The notes under the pieces were generated by a model that saw only the letters and a program-made list of their open reading frames with translations, was not told the origin of the DNA and made no database searches. A program made the position numbers and the translations under genes. This document shows positions 11,315 through 21,885 of a DNA stretch of 64,000 bases, one piece after another. Each line of letters begins with the position of its first letter. Position 1 is the first letter of the stretch. The DNA lies in the NCBI GenBank assembly GCA_963969395.1, contig OZ017798.1, forward strand, positions 10,284,173 through 10,348,172, given 5' to 3'. The stretch comes from Pseudoscleropodium purum (lineage: Eukaryota; Streptophyta; Bryopsida; Hypnales; Brachytheciaceae).

Positions 11315-12342
11315 CGGTTCCTGAGATGGGAACTGGGAGTTGTTCATTTTGCAAACTTCTTGTACTTTTCTATTCTCCTCATTGTGTATCTCTCTCCAGC
11401 GCGACAGGATTGTATGATGTGGAGTTAGGATAGTACGAGTTGGTTTGTAAGTGATTTCTCCCCTTGGTGTTTATTTTCCGATCCAAGGTGCATGTGAGTA
11501 GGTATCTAAGAGTTGGGAGTGAACTTAGTTCCTCAGTACTTCTAGAGTTCTAGGTTCCGGGTGAGAAAGCCGTTGTTAGGCTAGGCGGGTAGGGAGGGAT
11601 TCCTTAGCTGCGCTAGAACTCCCGGGTGGGAAATCCGGTCGAGTGTCCGATCTCCTGTGAGGTCTTACCGCCTTAGTTGGCAAACGGAAGAGCTTTAGTC
11701 GATGTTGGAACGGACGGGTACACTTGTAACCACCTATCTTCGCACGGATCGGAAGTAGCATCAAGGTCGTTGTAGTAGGAGAGGGTCGAGTGTGGGGTCT
11801 TTGTGTGACCTACAACCCGGATTGCTATCTGGGTTGTTGTGAAGGACCAAACCGGATCCGGATTAGCTTAGGAGTTTAGGAAGTAGGACAGTGGGGCTTC
11901 AGCCACTATAAGTCACGGAAGGAGTGGTGGGCCTACCACTCTCAAAATTAAGCGGCGACCCCTCTGATGGTGAAACAGAGGCAAAACTAAACCGGATAGG
12001 ATTACGGATACAGGATGACCATCCCGACCGGATTGGTCAAGACGGATTTCTAGGATCGGAAGTTGTGAGATCCTGGGATTTGGGTATTTGTATGGACCGG
12101 ATAGTAAGTAGGACCGAAAGAAGGAGTAATCCGGTCTGTAGTTATCCGGTGTGGTGGTATTTCTGGTTCTAGATCTAGGACCGGAAAGTAAGATTGGGAT
12201 ACTGACTTAGCTTAACTGCTTAATAGAGCTAGATACTTCACAGGATCTCGTGGGTTCGATCTTTAGAGTCACTTAGTTATACTCTAGAGCGATTTTTGTG
12301 AGTATAATGGGGAGTTGACCTGCCCTGTGCTGCGACACATTA

Positions 12343-12700
12343 AGACATGATAATCATGAGACTTCAGTCTACCAAAGTTTTTCTTACGTAAGTGCTTGCC
12401 CAAGTCGGAGAAATAGCCTATTGGTGTCTTCAAAGACTCAATGCACGTTAAGAATACTTCAAGCTCTGCATCTCTCAATACATATGGTGCTGCAGGTTTC
12501 ACCATCTTCATTGGATTCCTTGGGTGCGCAGTTAGCCACAAATGCGGTCGTATATTTCGCCTCTGTAAGTCCCGCCTTACTTTCACAATGTCTTTCTTCC
12601 CAGTGATGGTTTTCAAAAGTTCTTTGCCAAGTTCATTTCGCAATGCATGACATCCAAAGTGTAGCGAATAAGCAATTTCTGCATGCACTCAGGAAACGGT
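12343..12700 (-). pseudogene. CACTA-1 transposase exon 2, 5' piece
   Basis: Minus-strand coding sequence follows a TGCATGCAG acceptor-like site near 12690. It matches the CACTA-2 exon that includes the LIRYTLDVMHCEMNLAKN-like stretch and the KTITGKKDIVKVRRDLQRRN block. Relative to CACTA-2, one base is missing in a poly-T run (about 12617-12620), which shifts the frame. The exon ends at the CATTA duplication of element copy 2. Confidence 0.78.
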
Positions 12701-13115
12701 ATAAGAATTCAATCGTGAATTGTTGTCTGCGCTGGAGCAATGAATAACTATAATTTCACTGCATGACTATGGCACGTTTGAGAAATGACTAATTAGTAGG
12801 ACAGACACAGTTGAAAGAGAGTCACTGCTAAGTCACTACTGTCCACTTCACAACTAAGTAACACCTATCCTATTGTCTCATTATTGTACTTGTAGTCTGC
12901 GACCACCACACTGGTACATCGGCACCTCAATTAACAAGTTCTTTATATGCATAGTTTGTAGGCCAATACCATAGACAGACAATCTAAAGTGGTTTAACAA
13001 TAGGCCACTAGATCAGTAAACTGCATTAATTTGTTCGTGGAAATCAGAATTGAACTCTAGAAAGTCTTCAATACTTAATTTGACACATATTACCAGTGTC
13101 TAAAGACAACATTAC
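12701..13115 (-). other. Transposase intron of CACTA-1
   Basis: Runs from the GTAATG donor directly after the LPYWK codons (13115) to the acceptor near 12690. It contains several AGTCAC/GACTA-type motifs. CACTA-2 has an intron at the same codon (GTAAGT at about 45343). Confidence 0.6.
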
Positions 13116-14879
13116 CTTCCAGTAAGGCAACCTGTACAGGATGCTCAATCGTTTGACACCATGCACTTTAGATGGGTCCCTTGATCCTACTTCTCGATTT
13201 GGCGTTGCTTTCCATGCTTCATAGTCGGCTGCATGTTGTAGCTGTTCCTCGACCGTCACTCGTGGAGGCTTCAGTCGATTCTCCATACAACCATCAAATA
13301 AGTCTTTCATGTGAGCTGACTTGTAATTGTGTCTTTCTGGCAACCAACGCCTAGTCCCACCATATGTCTGCTTCCCCAGCTCTATAGAGTGCTGTGCACC
13401 CAAGTTTGAACCGCACCAAGGACAAGCAACAAATCCTTGATGGGAAAATCCGCCAACCACCCTATAGCCGGGAAAATCATGAATCGTCCATAGGAGCATG
13501 GCCCGCAATGTGAATGCTCTTGTTGAGACTTCCTTTGCTATGTCATAAGCTGGAACACCTTCCTACAATTGCAATAACTCTTCTACTAGTGGCTCTAAGT
13601 ACACATCAAAATTTTCACACGTGACAGACTGCCTCCCCGGGATCAATAAAGACAACATGATGAAGAACTTCTTCGTGCTCAACCAAGGTGGAAAATTATA
13701 ATTCAGTAGAAGCATCGCCCAAGTAGACCAGTTGGACCGATTTTGCTTATACGGATTCACCCCATCTGCGGCTAGAGCGAAATGGATATTTCTAGGGTCG
13801 TTGCTAAAAGTGGAGTCAACATTTTTGTGAAAATGCCACCATGCCTTTGAGTCACAGGGATGCCGGACCAAACCATCCTCGCCTTCCCGATCGCTCCTAT
13901 TCTCGGAATGCCAGAGCATTAGTTTTGAAATGCTGGGGCTTCTGAACATTCTTTGTAGTCTTGGTATGATGGGGAAGTGCCTCAGAACCTTCACAGGTAA
14001 CATCTTCCTTTCCTCATCTCTATACCTAGGCCCATCACATTGAGGGCACCGCATTGCATCTGCGTGTAAGCCTTTGAAAAGGATGCAACCTTTTTGACAA
14101 GCATGTATGCTTGTGTAGGCAAGTCCCAATGTCTGTGTTAAAGAACATGCTGCGTGGTAGTTTTTCGGCAAATAGTTCCTGTCAAGCAATATGTGACCAT
14201 GCAAGATATTGAACAACTCGTCCGCAAAGGTATTACTGACTCCATGCATTGTGCACAAGTTCATAAGCAAAATTGTAGCTGCTAGCTTCGTGCACTTGGC
14301 GCCACTAAAAAGATCTTGAATTGCCTCTTGTAAGTGGCGAGGATCAAACTGTCGGTCTTCCCAAGCGGCTTCTCCAATTTCACCGGCAGGCACCCCATCA
14401 ACAAGACCTTCGTCATTCTCTGGTGGGCCTTGCATTGATCCAATGCTGCACTCATCGTGCAGTGAATCGGCGGTCATGAAGGCTTGTGCCACTTCTTCAA
14501 GAACTCTGTCTTCAATATCATTTGTCCCATCGTCATGAGTGAATGCATTCTCAAGGATCCCTCGCGTATCCACTTGGGCATCCACACCCATGCTACAGTT
14601 GTCATGGGAGCCCCAGAATTCATCCTCCCATTCATTGTCGGACAAGTCTCGAGTGCCAGGCCCTCTCCACACCCTGAACCGTGGATGCCGTCCATTTCGC
14701 ATGAGGTGTTCCCGTACATTTTTTATGAGCAGCTTGCGTTGACCTTGGCAATCCATGCACGGGCAATGGATTCTGGAAGCATTGAGTTGACGAGCTCGCT
14801 GAAACTCGCGAATCCATAATCTCTCATCGCGGAGACGTTGCCTTTGTGGATTTGAAAGGGGCAAGCGCGCTGGTAGCAT
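13116..14879 (-). pseudogene. CACTA-1 TNPD-like transposase, N-terminal and Transposase_21 region
   Basis: Starts at the ATG at 14879. Residues about 30-80 contain a HCPCMDCQG cysteine cluster followed by VREHLMRNGRHPRF, typical of the transposase-associated N-terminal domain. The catalytic-type Transposase_21 region follows: NIHFALAADGVNPYKQN, then WAMLLLNYNFPPWLSTKK, then LLIPGRQSVTCENFDVYLEP. After one TAG at 13565-13563 (tryptophan in relatives) the same frame continues with the RAMLLWTIHDFPGYRVVGGF and CPWCGSNLGAQH blocks to a splice donor at 13115. The gene is minus-oriented and divergent from the plus-strand gene at 16100. With this stop, a downstream frameshift and two insertions, it is inactive. 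Confidence 0.88.
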
Positions 14880-16099
14880 TTTGATCGTACACTTCTGAAT
14901 TTCAACAACTACATGAGGATGTCATTTTCAAATGTGAGTTCCAAAATTTTTCTGAGTACTAACCTTGACAACAGAATTATGGAATGCCAGAAAATTTCCA
15001 AGCAGACCACACTTAAATTTCTTCACATGCAATGAAAACAGACTACGATATGACTGTTGTGAACTCATAGCCAACTTCATGAAAGTACAAAATGACTGAA
15101 GAGCCTGAAGGTCAATTGAGTGACAACTACATACAACTACAGAATGACTTCAACGAGTTAATACCTAGTCATTTACCAACGTCTCTCATTCTCAAACAAA
15201 GTAATGACTTTGCAGGGTTCACGTTGAGTCCTTACCTTGTCTACTTCATTGCACAATGACGTAGTCCATATAATTTCAAGGGGAAGTCCACACTTGAATA
15301 CAATTTTCCTAACATGTACATAGCATCCCCTTCATTTCACATGGCTTCTCAACACAACAAGAAATTGAAGGAGAATGTACATGGGCAACGTAGCATATGC
15401 ACAAGGAACCACAGCATGGCATATAAGGGAAAATAGAAGAACTTTTGAAAGCATAGTAATTCAAATTAAGACTGTCGGATCATCTTGCAGAGCATCGTGA
15501 AGTACAACATTTAGTGCTTGAGGTAAGTTCGACATAATTCTGAAGACGTATGAGCAGTTTAGGGTTGAAAGCACTTAAGAAATTCAGGGTTTATTGAAAG
15601 GCAATTTCTACAATAAAAGGCTAACACTCCGTGCCCTCAAAGGCAATCCCACAAAATTATCACCGACGCAGAGCATGGACATTGCTCTCATGATTGACGT
15701 CCACAAGAAAAGGATCAAATTTAGTGGACATTTATTACCGTATCAAGAGGTGATTCTCTGTCGTCGTTCTATAGCGACACAGAGTACTGGCTACTATAGG
15801 CTTCTTTGTTATTCACTTTAGTGGAATTTCTTCAACAACGCTAGGAAGGCAGCAAAATCAAAATTCACGACAAAGCCGGCTCTTTTGCATTCTGCTATTT
15901 AATTGCAGCTGCGGCACGCGGTCATCACTTCTCTTCTCGTGACAGACGTCCGATTACTTAGGCGCCTGCAAGATAGTGACGGAGCAGGAAAAAGGTGTGC
16001 ATACCCTTGTTTCTTGGTAACGCGCTGCTTGTGAACGTCAATCCCTACAGTACTATTGTTGGGCACTATGGGCATTTCACTAACCTAATTTAGAAGCAG
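14880..16099. promoter_or_regulatory. Intergenic spacer between divergent CACTA-1 genes
   Basis: About 1.2 kb separate the transposase ATG and the first exon of the divergent gene, so promoters for both should lie here. ATGACT/AGTCAT motifs recur at about 15048-15240. In CACTA-2 the equivalent spacer is about 450 bp. Confidence 0.4.
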
Positions 16100-17564
16100 A
16101 TGGAGGAAGAGAAGACGGCAACAGAAGACGAGGGAAAGTCTGCCTACGAATTAGAATAAGACAAGCGTGTGCAGCTCTTACGGCAAAAACTGAAGCCTAT
16201 GGAAGTGGCCATCCAAAGAATGTAAGTCCTCAGCCTTCTATTCTTCATGCACTGGAGTTCTTGTGCAATTTCTGTTTGCTTTTCTTATTTCTTGCTCAAC
16301 TGCTACATTAATTGGTCTCGGAAGTCGAGTCCAGTCATTGTATAGTAGACTTCCAGTTGCAGCGTACTACTCATGTATGACTGCGTTTGTTATTCTAGTA
16401 GCGCTCGAGTCATTGTAGAGTCATACATTAGTTTAGTGGGTATAAACTAGTTGAATAAGTTGAGGAGTACTAGAAAACCGCCACGTTGCACACGTTTGGC
16501 GGCTGTATGGCGGCGTACGGAGGCTGCAAAGGCTAGCGAAACCCTAAACCCGTTCTAAGGCACGGACTTTGGAGTAGAGAATTTGTCGACATTCACGGTA
16601 GCATGCGCTCTTGTATTTTGTTTGACCTACCTCGTAGCGACGTATTGGACTGTAGTAAGCTGTGAATTCATGTGTGTAGGACAAAGGATTTGAATCCCCA
16701 GAAAGAAGTATTGCTTGAGGCAGCCGATGCAGGAAGGGGTCACATTGCAAGAGAGAACTTTGGATTGCCCAAACGAAGTCATCCGACGTTGCCAGTGAGG
16801 GGAAACGCACGATGTAAGAGCAAGCGCGTGTAGAGGAGGGGCAAAATGAGTGTAGATGCGGCTTCCTCTTCCAACGAAACCAAAACAGACGACAAAGGTA
16901 TTGCCGCAGGTATGATGAATCTAGCAATTGTGTATGCACATGTTCAGAGCAAGGCGACCTCGGAGGTCCTGCCTACAGGTAATTTGCCCTTCTCGCGGTG
17001 TGGGCCTCCTCGTACGCTGAGTAGGGTTTGTAAACGTCATCGTAGTGGAGAATGGTACGTATAGAAGTTGCATTTTGTGACGACTATAGTGTGATTTGTT
17101 TTGTTAGAAAAGATGGCGGTTTTTACTTCACTTTATACACGTTGTAGTTCAAGTAAAACTCTTGGATAGAGAAGCAGATTTGACTCACAATTGTACTTCT
17201 TCTTTACTTACAAGATGGAAGAGCAATGCCACACAGGGAAGGACTTGAGCGGTTAAGGGTTGCTGATGAAAATATTATTGGACGTGGATGCAGGTAAAGC
17301 TAGTACGATGCAAGTGTTCGACTCAGAGGACGATGACTTGGACGCTGAGGAGAACCTCATCGATAAAAGGCAGAAGCGCAAGAGAGTCGACGTGCAAATG
17401 CGGTCCCCTATACAAATTCACCGACCACGGTCTCCAATTGCACAACGCGCCTCAGAAGTACCATCGCAAGTAGGGCTTCCATATGCTAGGAATTGGCAAT
17501 GGGTGCCTAACAGCCAATGGATGCAGCCACCGCAGTGGGGTGTTGGGCTACAACCTTCCTCAAC
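16100..17564 (+). pseudogene. CACTA-1 divergent (TNPA/Ptta-like) gene, 5' exons only
   Basis: A first exon begins ATGGAGGAAGAG at 16100, has a TAG-type interruption, and ends at a GTAAGT donor at 16222. A later exon (about 17284-17564) encodes an acidic stretch and then DKRQKRKR with Pro/Trp-rich sequence. It resembles the minus-strand CACTA-2 exon at 41252-41680 (SSEDDLKLEDKEPLLDKRTKR). The order is the same in both elements: a divergent gene upstream of the transposase. The match ends where the GTCCGCC tract starts, so all downstream exons are missing. An open frame at 16846-17064 could be an intermediate exon, but I cannot align it. Confidence 0.5.
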
Positions 17565-17579
17565 CAGGGTTGACGAATC

Positions 17580-17715
17580 TCAACGTCCGCCCCAAAATAG
17601 CATCCGTTTTCCGGACGCTAGCGGACGCAGCGTCCCTCCCGCCGTCGGAAGGCGGACGGGCTGGGCGGACGGCCGGGGCGGTCGGGCATACAGACCAGAT
17701 GGGGCGGACGGGGTA
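17580..17715. repeat. GC-rich GGCGGAC tract downstream of the X1 gene
   Basis: Repeated GGCGGACG and CGTCCGC motifs, with internal inverted pairs such as GGACGCTAGCGGACG and GCGGACGCAGCGTCC, stand out in AT-rich surroundings. Similar tracts lie at 21636-21885, 24322-24600, 26660-27088 and 29190-29330. Confidence 0.8.
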
Positions 17716-18020
17716 GACTTCGCATTGCCATTAGTCATTAGAAAATTTTATATTGTTATGTAATTTGAATGTTACACAATCAAAAATGAATGCATCTACG
17801 TAAAATAAGATGTACATATAAAAATATTTTTATACGCAAATGAAAATATAGCATCTTTATATATAAATATATATGTATAAACAAAATACATGAAAACATA
17901 GTTCCAATATCACTATTGAATCCTATACAATCTTTTTATGGTCTAAATCTTTCACATTTTTTTTTGTTTTTAAACAATGAAAGGACCATTGTTTTTAAAA
18001 AACAAAATTCTCCTCAAATC

Positions 18021-21000
18021 CTACTTTCCACCGGATGGACCACTACCTTCTCCCAAAACAAAAGGAAAATCTGTTGTACCGAGGAGTTTAACAGATGATT
18101 GACGAGTTGACCGTTGTTGACTTGGACGGATTATTCGCCCTCCAGATTGAACTTCGATGTCCACCTTATGAAATTGTTTCTTGGTTTCCGGAGAGAAGTC
18201 ATCGTGCTCTTCACGCTTCTTTTTTTGTTTTCTTTTCGGTGATAAATCGACTTCGTCTGCCTTCAAGGTTCTCAAGTTGTTCTCCACACGATCTACCATC
18301 GCTTGAACAACTTCATCATCTCCTTTCCCTTGCCATACTGTAAGGCAGTCTCCATTCAATAGGAAAGCCTTCCAATGCCCTATAATATCGCCAATGCGCC
18401 TATCAAATGTTGTTGCCACATCTACAGATGAATGTCCTGTGCTTGTTTGTCCATTTGTATCGTAGACAGCACGAACTTTTGCAGCCTCTTCCAACTTCGA
18501 CAATAGAAGGGCCCTACCTACGAGGGTGTGGTCGTATGCCTTATACTACTCATCGAACTCTTTTCCATGGTTTACCTCCACCCAACTGTCTTCTGGTCCT
18601 CTCTCCACTTTTTTATCTGGAAAATGAAAGAACTTTTCGTGTTGCAAGCTCCAATGTCCCCCCATATTGCGACAAAACATTTCACGGGCCACGTCATCTA
18701 CGATTCCTCGAGCCCGCAATTCCACCTCTCTATTGTGAGTCATCCACATATCCAAATCCAATGGTTGCTGAGATTCTTCGTACAAATCATGCCTCTGTTC
18801 ATTTGCATTCCATCGGATTGGCTTCCCCCAATGTTGATAATTTTGGAATTTGTACGGCGCTTGATCAAGAGGAAGATTCCAACGATTGTACTCGTGGCCT
18901 GGAGGCATAGCTTCCAAGATACCAAACATTTCGTAGAACCTAACACTCAATGGACTACGACACTCGGCACACACCGAACGAATGAGTGATGCTTTCATAA
19001 TGCAAATGACATGGAAAGTGTGGCGACATTGGCCCATGGTTACCGCACCTTCCGATCCGAAGAGGCCTTGGCAAAGGCTACAACAACCATCTAAGATTGG
19101 AGAGGCTGGATCACAAGCATGCACCACTCGCTTGTCTTTCACATCGATGTATGCTGAAAGTGTGTTGTAAGGGACCCATCCTTCCTCTACTTCCAAGGCC
19201 CAATTGATGGGTGGAGTTTGGTCCTTCTTTGTGTGGTTTAACCGTTCAAACATGGCATCCATGTCTCTTCAACATGTGATCTCCGTATATCCCTTTGAAG
19301 GATGTTGGTCAAACATAGTCTTGAACCAACTCAAAGAGCTTTGAATGGCATCGCAATTTTCATTCGACTCCATTGCCAATGTTTGAAGACCTGCCATTGC
19401 TCGAGATACTACAAAGGGTCTGTCTTGGAGTCTTTGTATCCATGCTAACCATCGAGACTCCAAACCGCTAGATGGCATAAACTTCTTCAAATCCAAGCAC
19501 AATTGCAATCGAATCAACTTGGATTCAACGATTCCTTTTGCTTCAATTGCCTCCTCTAATTTATGCTTCAACTCTTCAAAGTCACAACTCTCCGTTTGCG
19601 TCTCCGCATTCACGTAAACGGATGAAAGCTTTTCCATTGATGGTTGTTGTGTCGCTTTTAACATGCTCATATCGTGACTTTCTTGTACATTCACAATGGC
19701 AGGGTTGTCGCTTGCTTCGGCCTTATCAAAAGGAAGAGAGAGCTTATCTTCACTCTCTTGAGTCTCTTCACTATCTCCAAATACAATCATTGGTGAGATT
19801 GCAACCTCACTTGAATTTTTGGAGGTCCCTTGCAATTCTGCAATCCATTTACGCATCTTCATCAACTCCTCCATTTGCTTCGATGATTGTTGATTTAAAT
19901 ATTCAGCCTCACTTTCCGAAGTCTTTAATTTCAACTCCAATACTTTGCACCTTGCTTTCACTCCTCCAAGGTCAGCAATTTTCTTCTCATATTCCACCAA
20001 CTGTAGTATGTGAACATCTCTTTCTTCGAAAAGTGGTCCGAAAGTCTTCGTGAGATTCTGAAATGCTATAGCACCTTTTAACATCTCTGGTGCCATGAAA
20101 GAAAACTCCTTGGCCAAATTCATAAAAGTCGGAGCAACTTTCGCTAAAAATTCAGCTGACATCGTCATCTTGAAAGCTGTATCAAGTATATGTGCAACAT
20201 TCTTTGGATCTGCAAGTGGACTCATTGGAACAGCAGTAGCACCATCATCGGGGTTAGACGATCCGCCTATTTCTTCATGAAGGTTAGCAAACTGAACCGA
20301 GAGCTTCAAAAGATTTTCCAATTGTTTTGGATTGAACATGTCTTGCAAGGTTCGATGTAGAGGACTTGGCAATGCCGCTGTAAACGAAAACTCCTCTGCC
20401 CGCCTTTTACGCTCGGAACTCCATAATGAGGATATATTATCAATCGTCACGCCTTGTCCACGAGGCGTATGTACTTTGTCTTCTAAACTTAACGCTGGAC
20501 TAGATTCAACGCCTTGATGCACAGGCGGAGATTTGTAGACCAAACTATTAAAACAATTGTTGGCTATCAGACTATCAATTGTAGCATTAACCTTTGCCAC
20601 TTTCTCCGCCAAGACTTCATCTACTCTACTTTTTGAAGTTTCCCCGCGTTCCGTGCAAACCTTGCTTTTGTTTACAAACTCCGTTTGCGTTTGTGCCGCA
20701 ACATTTGGTGTAAAGGTCAAACGCGTTGGAGCTGTGGAAAAGACTTCACCCTCCTATGCCTCTACATCTTTCTCCACATCTTTCTCCACATTTTTCGAAG
20801 AGCTTTCATTGATTGCTTTTGTTGGAGATTGTACAGATCGTAATTCTTCAACATTTGAGGCTTTCTCCACACCATCCGTTTTCAACTCAATAGTATTTTT
20901 TAATATTTTTTCTATCTCTCCCTCTAAATTGTACAAGTCGGGAATGTTCTTTTGATAGGCTTCAAGTAGAAGTGGGCAAGCTGTTGTCGTCGGAAACGTG

Positions 21001-21419
21001 CTCCAATCGATCTTGCGCTCTAATATAAGTTCCGCGTAAACCATACACGCCACGCTATAATTAATATAGCCTTTACTTTTGTGCTTGTTTCCGAATAGAA
21101 CACGCCACACCTCCTCAGATCGATGGACAAAATGTTTGTTGTTGCAAGTCCATGGTTTACAACAAAAATCCCGTGTATGACTCTTGTGCGACTTCTAAGG
21201 CCACAACTTGTCAATGTGGTACATTTTAACATAGGTCCTGCACATTTTTTATGTCCAATACTCCGCATCTTCATCTTCCCACCCGCTCTCTGCTTTAATT
21301 GTAGGGTCATTTAAAATGTCAAGCCGAAGGTCATGCGTAGCCCCCTTCACTTTGCTCTTTTTCTTGGCTTCGCTTCCCGAAGTCACCCCATCTATATTTC
21401 GATCACCTTCGCCGTTCAT
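18021..21419 (-). pseudogene. X1 protein: C2CH finger, coiled coil, RING-H2 (1132 codons, five stops)
   Basis: One reading frame runs from the ATG at 21419 to the stop at 18021 without a frameshift. Stops interrupt it at codon 57 (TAA), codon 75 (TAG), 20756-20754 (TAG), 19271-19269 (TGA) and 18548-18546 (TAG). Codons 57-96 align with the X2 finger: C-x2-C-x31-C-x3-H, with the first Cys replaced by the stop. Next comes a conserved block around NYSVACMVYAELILERKIDW (about codons 123-142). Codons about 230-680 are Glu/Lys/Leu-rich with coiled-coil character. Codons 780-820 form a canonical RING-H2: C-x2-C-x14-C-x-H-x2-H-x2-C-x10-C-x2-C. The C-terminal part is basic. RING-H2 proteins are normally ubiquitin ligases; that activity is inferred. 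I do not recognise the whole protein. Confidence 0.75.
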
Positions 21420-21632
21420 GATTGTCAATTGGATTCAATAACCAATTGAAGTGAATAAAAAAATCTCACGTGATAGTCAAAAGTGATGGCATCAACCGCA
21501 ACACAGTAACAAAAGATAGAAGACCCCAACTCCCCACCCTATAGGAGCAACTAGCGCATAAAGCAATAGTAGCACATCTAACTTGGCACCGAAGGAAAAT
21601 TGAAGTAAGAAGAAATGAAAGTCACTCCACCC

Positions 21633-21638
21633 TTATAG
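21633..21638 (-). promoter_or_regulatory. TATA-like box of the X1 gene
   Basis: The minus strand reads CTATAAGG directly downstream of the GTCCGCC tract and about 215 bp upstream of the ATG at 21419. The same order, tract then TATA then gene, is seen in unit X2. Confidence 0.45.
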
Positions 21639-21885
21639 CCGTCCGCCGCCGGACCTGCCCCGGATCGCGCGAAGCGGCCCTGAACCTCGCGTCCGCCGCG
21701 CGGACGCGCCGTCCGCCCGTCGCCCCGTCCGACCGCCCTGACCGACCCGTCTGACCGACCCGTCCGACCGGCGCGTCCGCCCGGACTGTCCGCACTATCC
21801 GCCTTCCGACGCCGTCCGCGCTTTGGACACGCCGACCAACCCACTTAAACACTGACCGCCGACGGCGTCCGTCCAGCTGTCCATT
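21636..21885. repeat. GC-rich GTCCGCC tract upstream of the X1 gene
   Basis: About 250 bp with many CGTCCG, GTCCGCC and GACCGACC motifs. It lies immediately upstream (in gene direction) of the TATA-like box, so it sits at promoter position. Confidence 0.85.

Larger units (their letters stand above)
9034..12337 (+). mobile_element. TG...CA element copy 2 (plus), 3304 bp, 5-bp TSD CATTA
   Basis: Begins TGTCGCAGCTTAG and ends TGTGCTGCGACA, giving a perfect 9-bp terminal inverted repeat TGTCGCAGC. It is flanked by CATTA at 9029-9033 and 12338-12342. The layout is: TATA box (9307), leader, 552-codon ORF (9495-11153), a GGATCC-GGATCC-GGATCC microsatellite near 11185, a second TATA-like box (11306), then about 1 kb of non-coding sequence. 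CCGGA/TCCGG motifs are very dense throughout, including non-coding parts. No reverse transcriptase, integrase or transposase is encoded, so it is non-autonomous or a solo long terminal repeat. Copies 1 and 3 in this window confirm both borders. Confidence 0.85.
3482..17564 (-). mobile_element. CACTA-1: En/Spm-type transposon, minus orientation, nested insertions, truncated
   Basis: The plus-strand left end reads CACTACAAGAAAAAC at 3482, the canonical CACTA terminus. Subterminal sequence is dense in AGTCATT/AATGACT motifs. On the minus strand lies a TNPD-like gene: Transposase_21 region (13116-14879), DUF4218 region (pieces from 12688 to 5167) and DUF4216 region (4056-4817). Two TG...CA elements interrupt the DUF4218 part. 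A divergent plus-strand gene begins near 16100. Homology to CACTA-2 stops near 17564, where the GTCCGCC-tract unit begins, and no matching GTAGTG end was found. The element therefore appears truncated or broken there. Nonsense and frameshift changes mean it cannot make its own transposase. Confidence 0.85.

Noticed and set aside
16381..16438. GTTTAGTG at 16431-16438 as the lost right end of CACTA-1
   Set aside because: It lacks the TTGTAGTG terminus, its inner sequence does not mirror the left end, and CACTA-like coding sequence continues beyond it to 17564.
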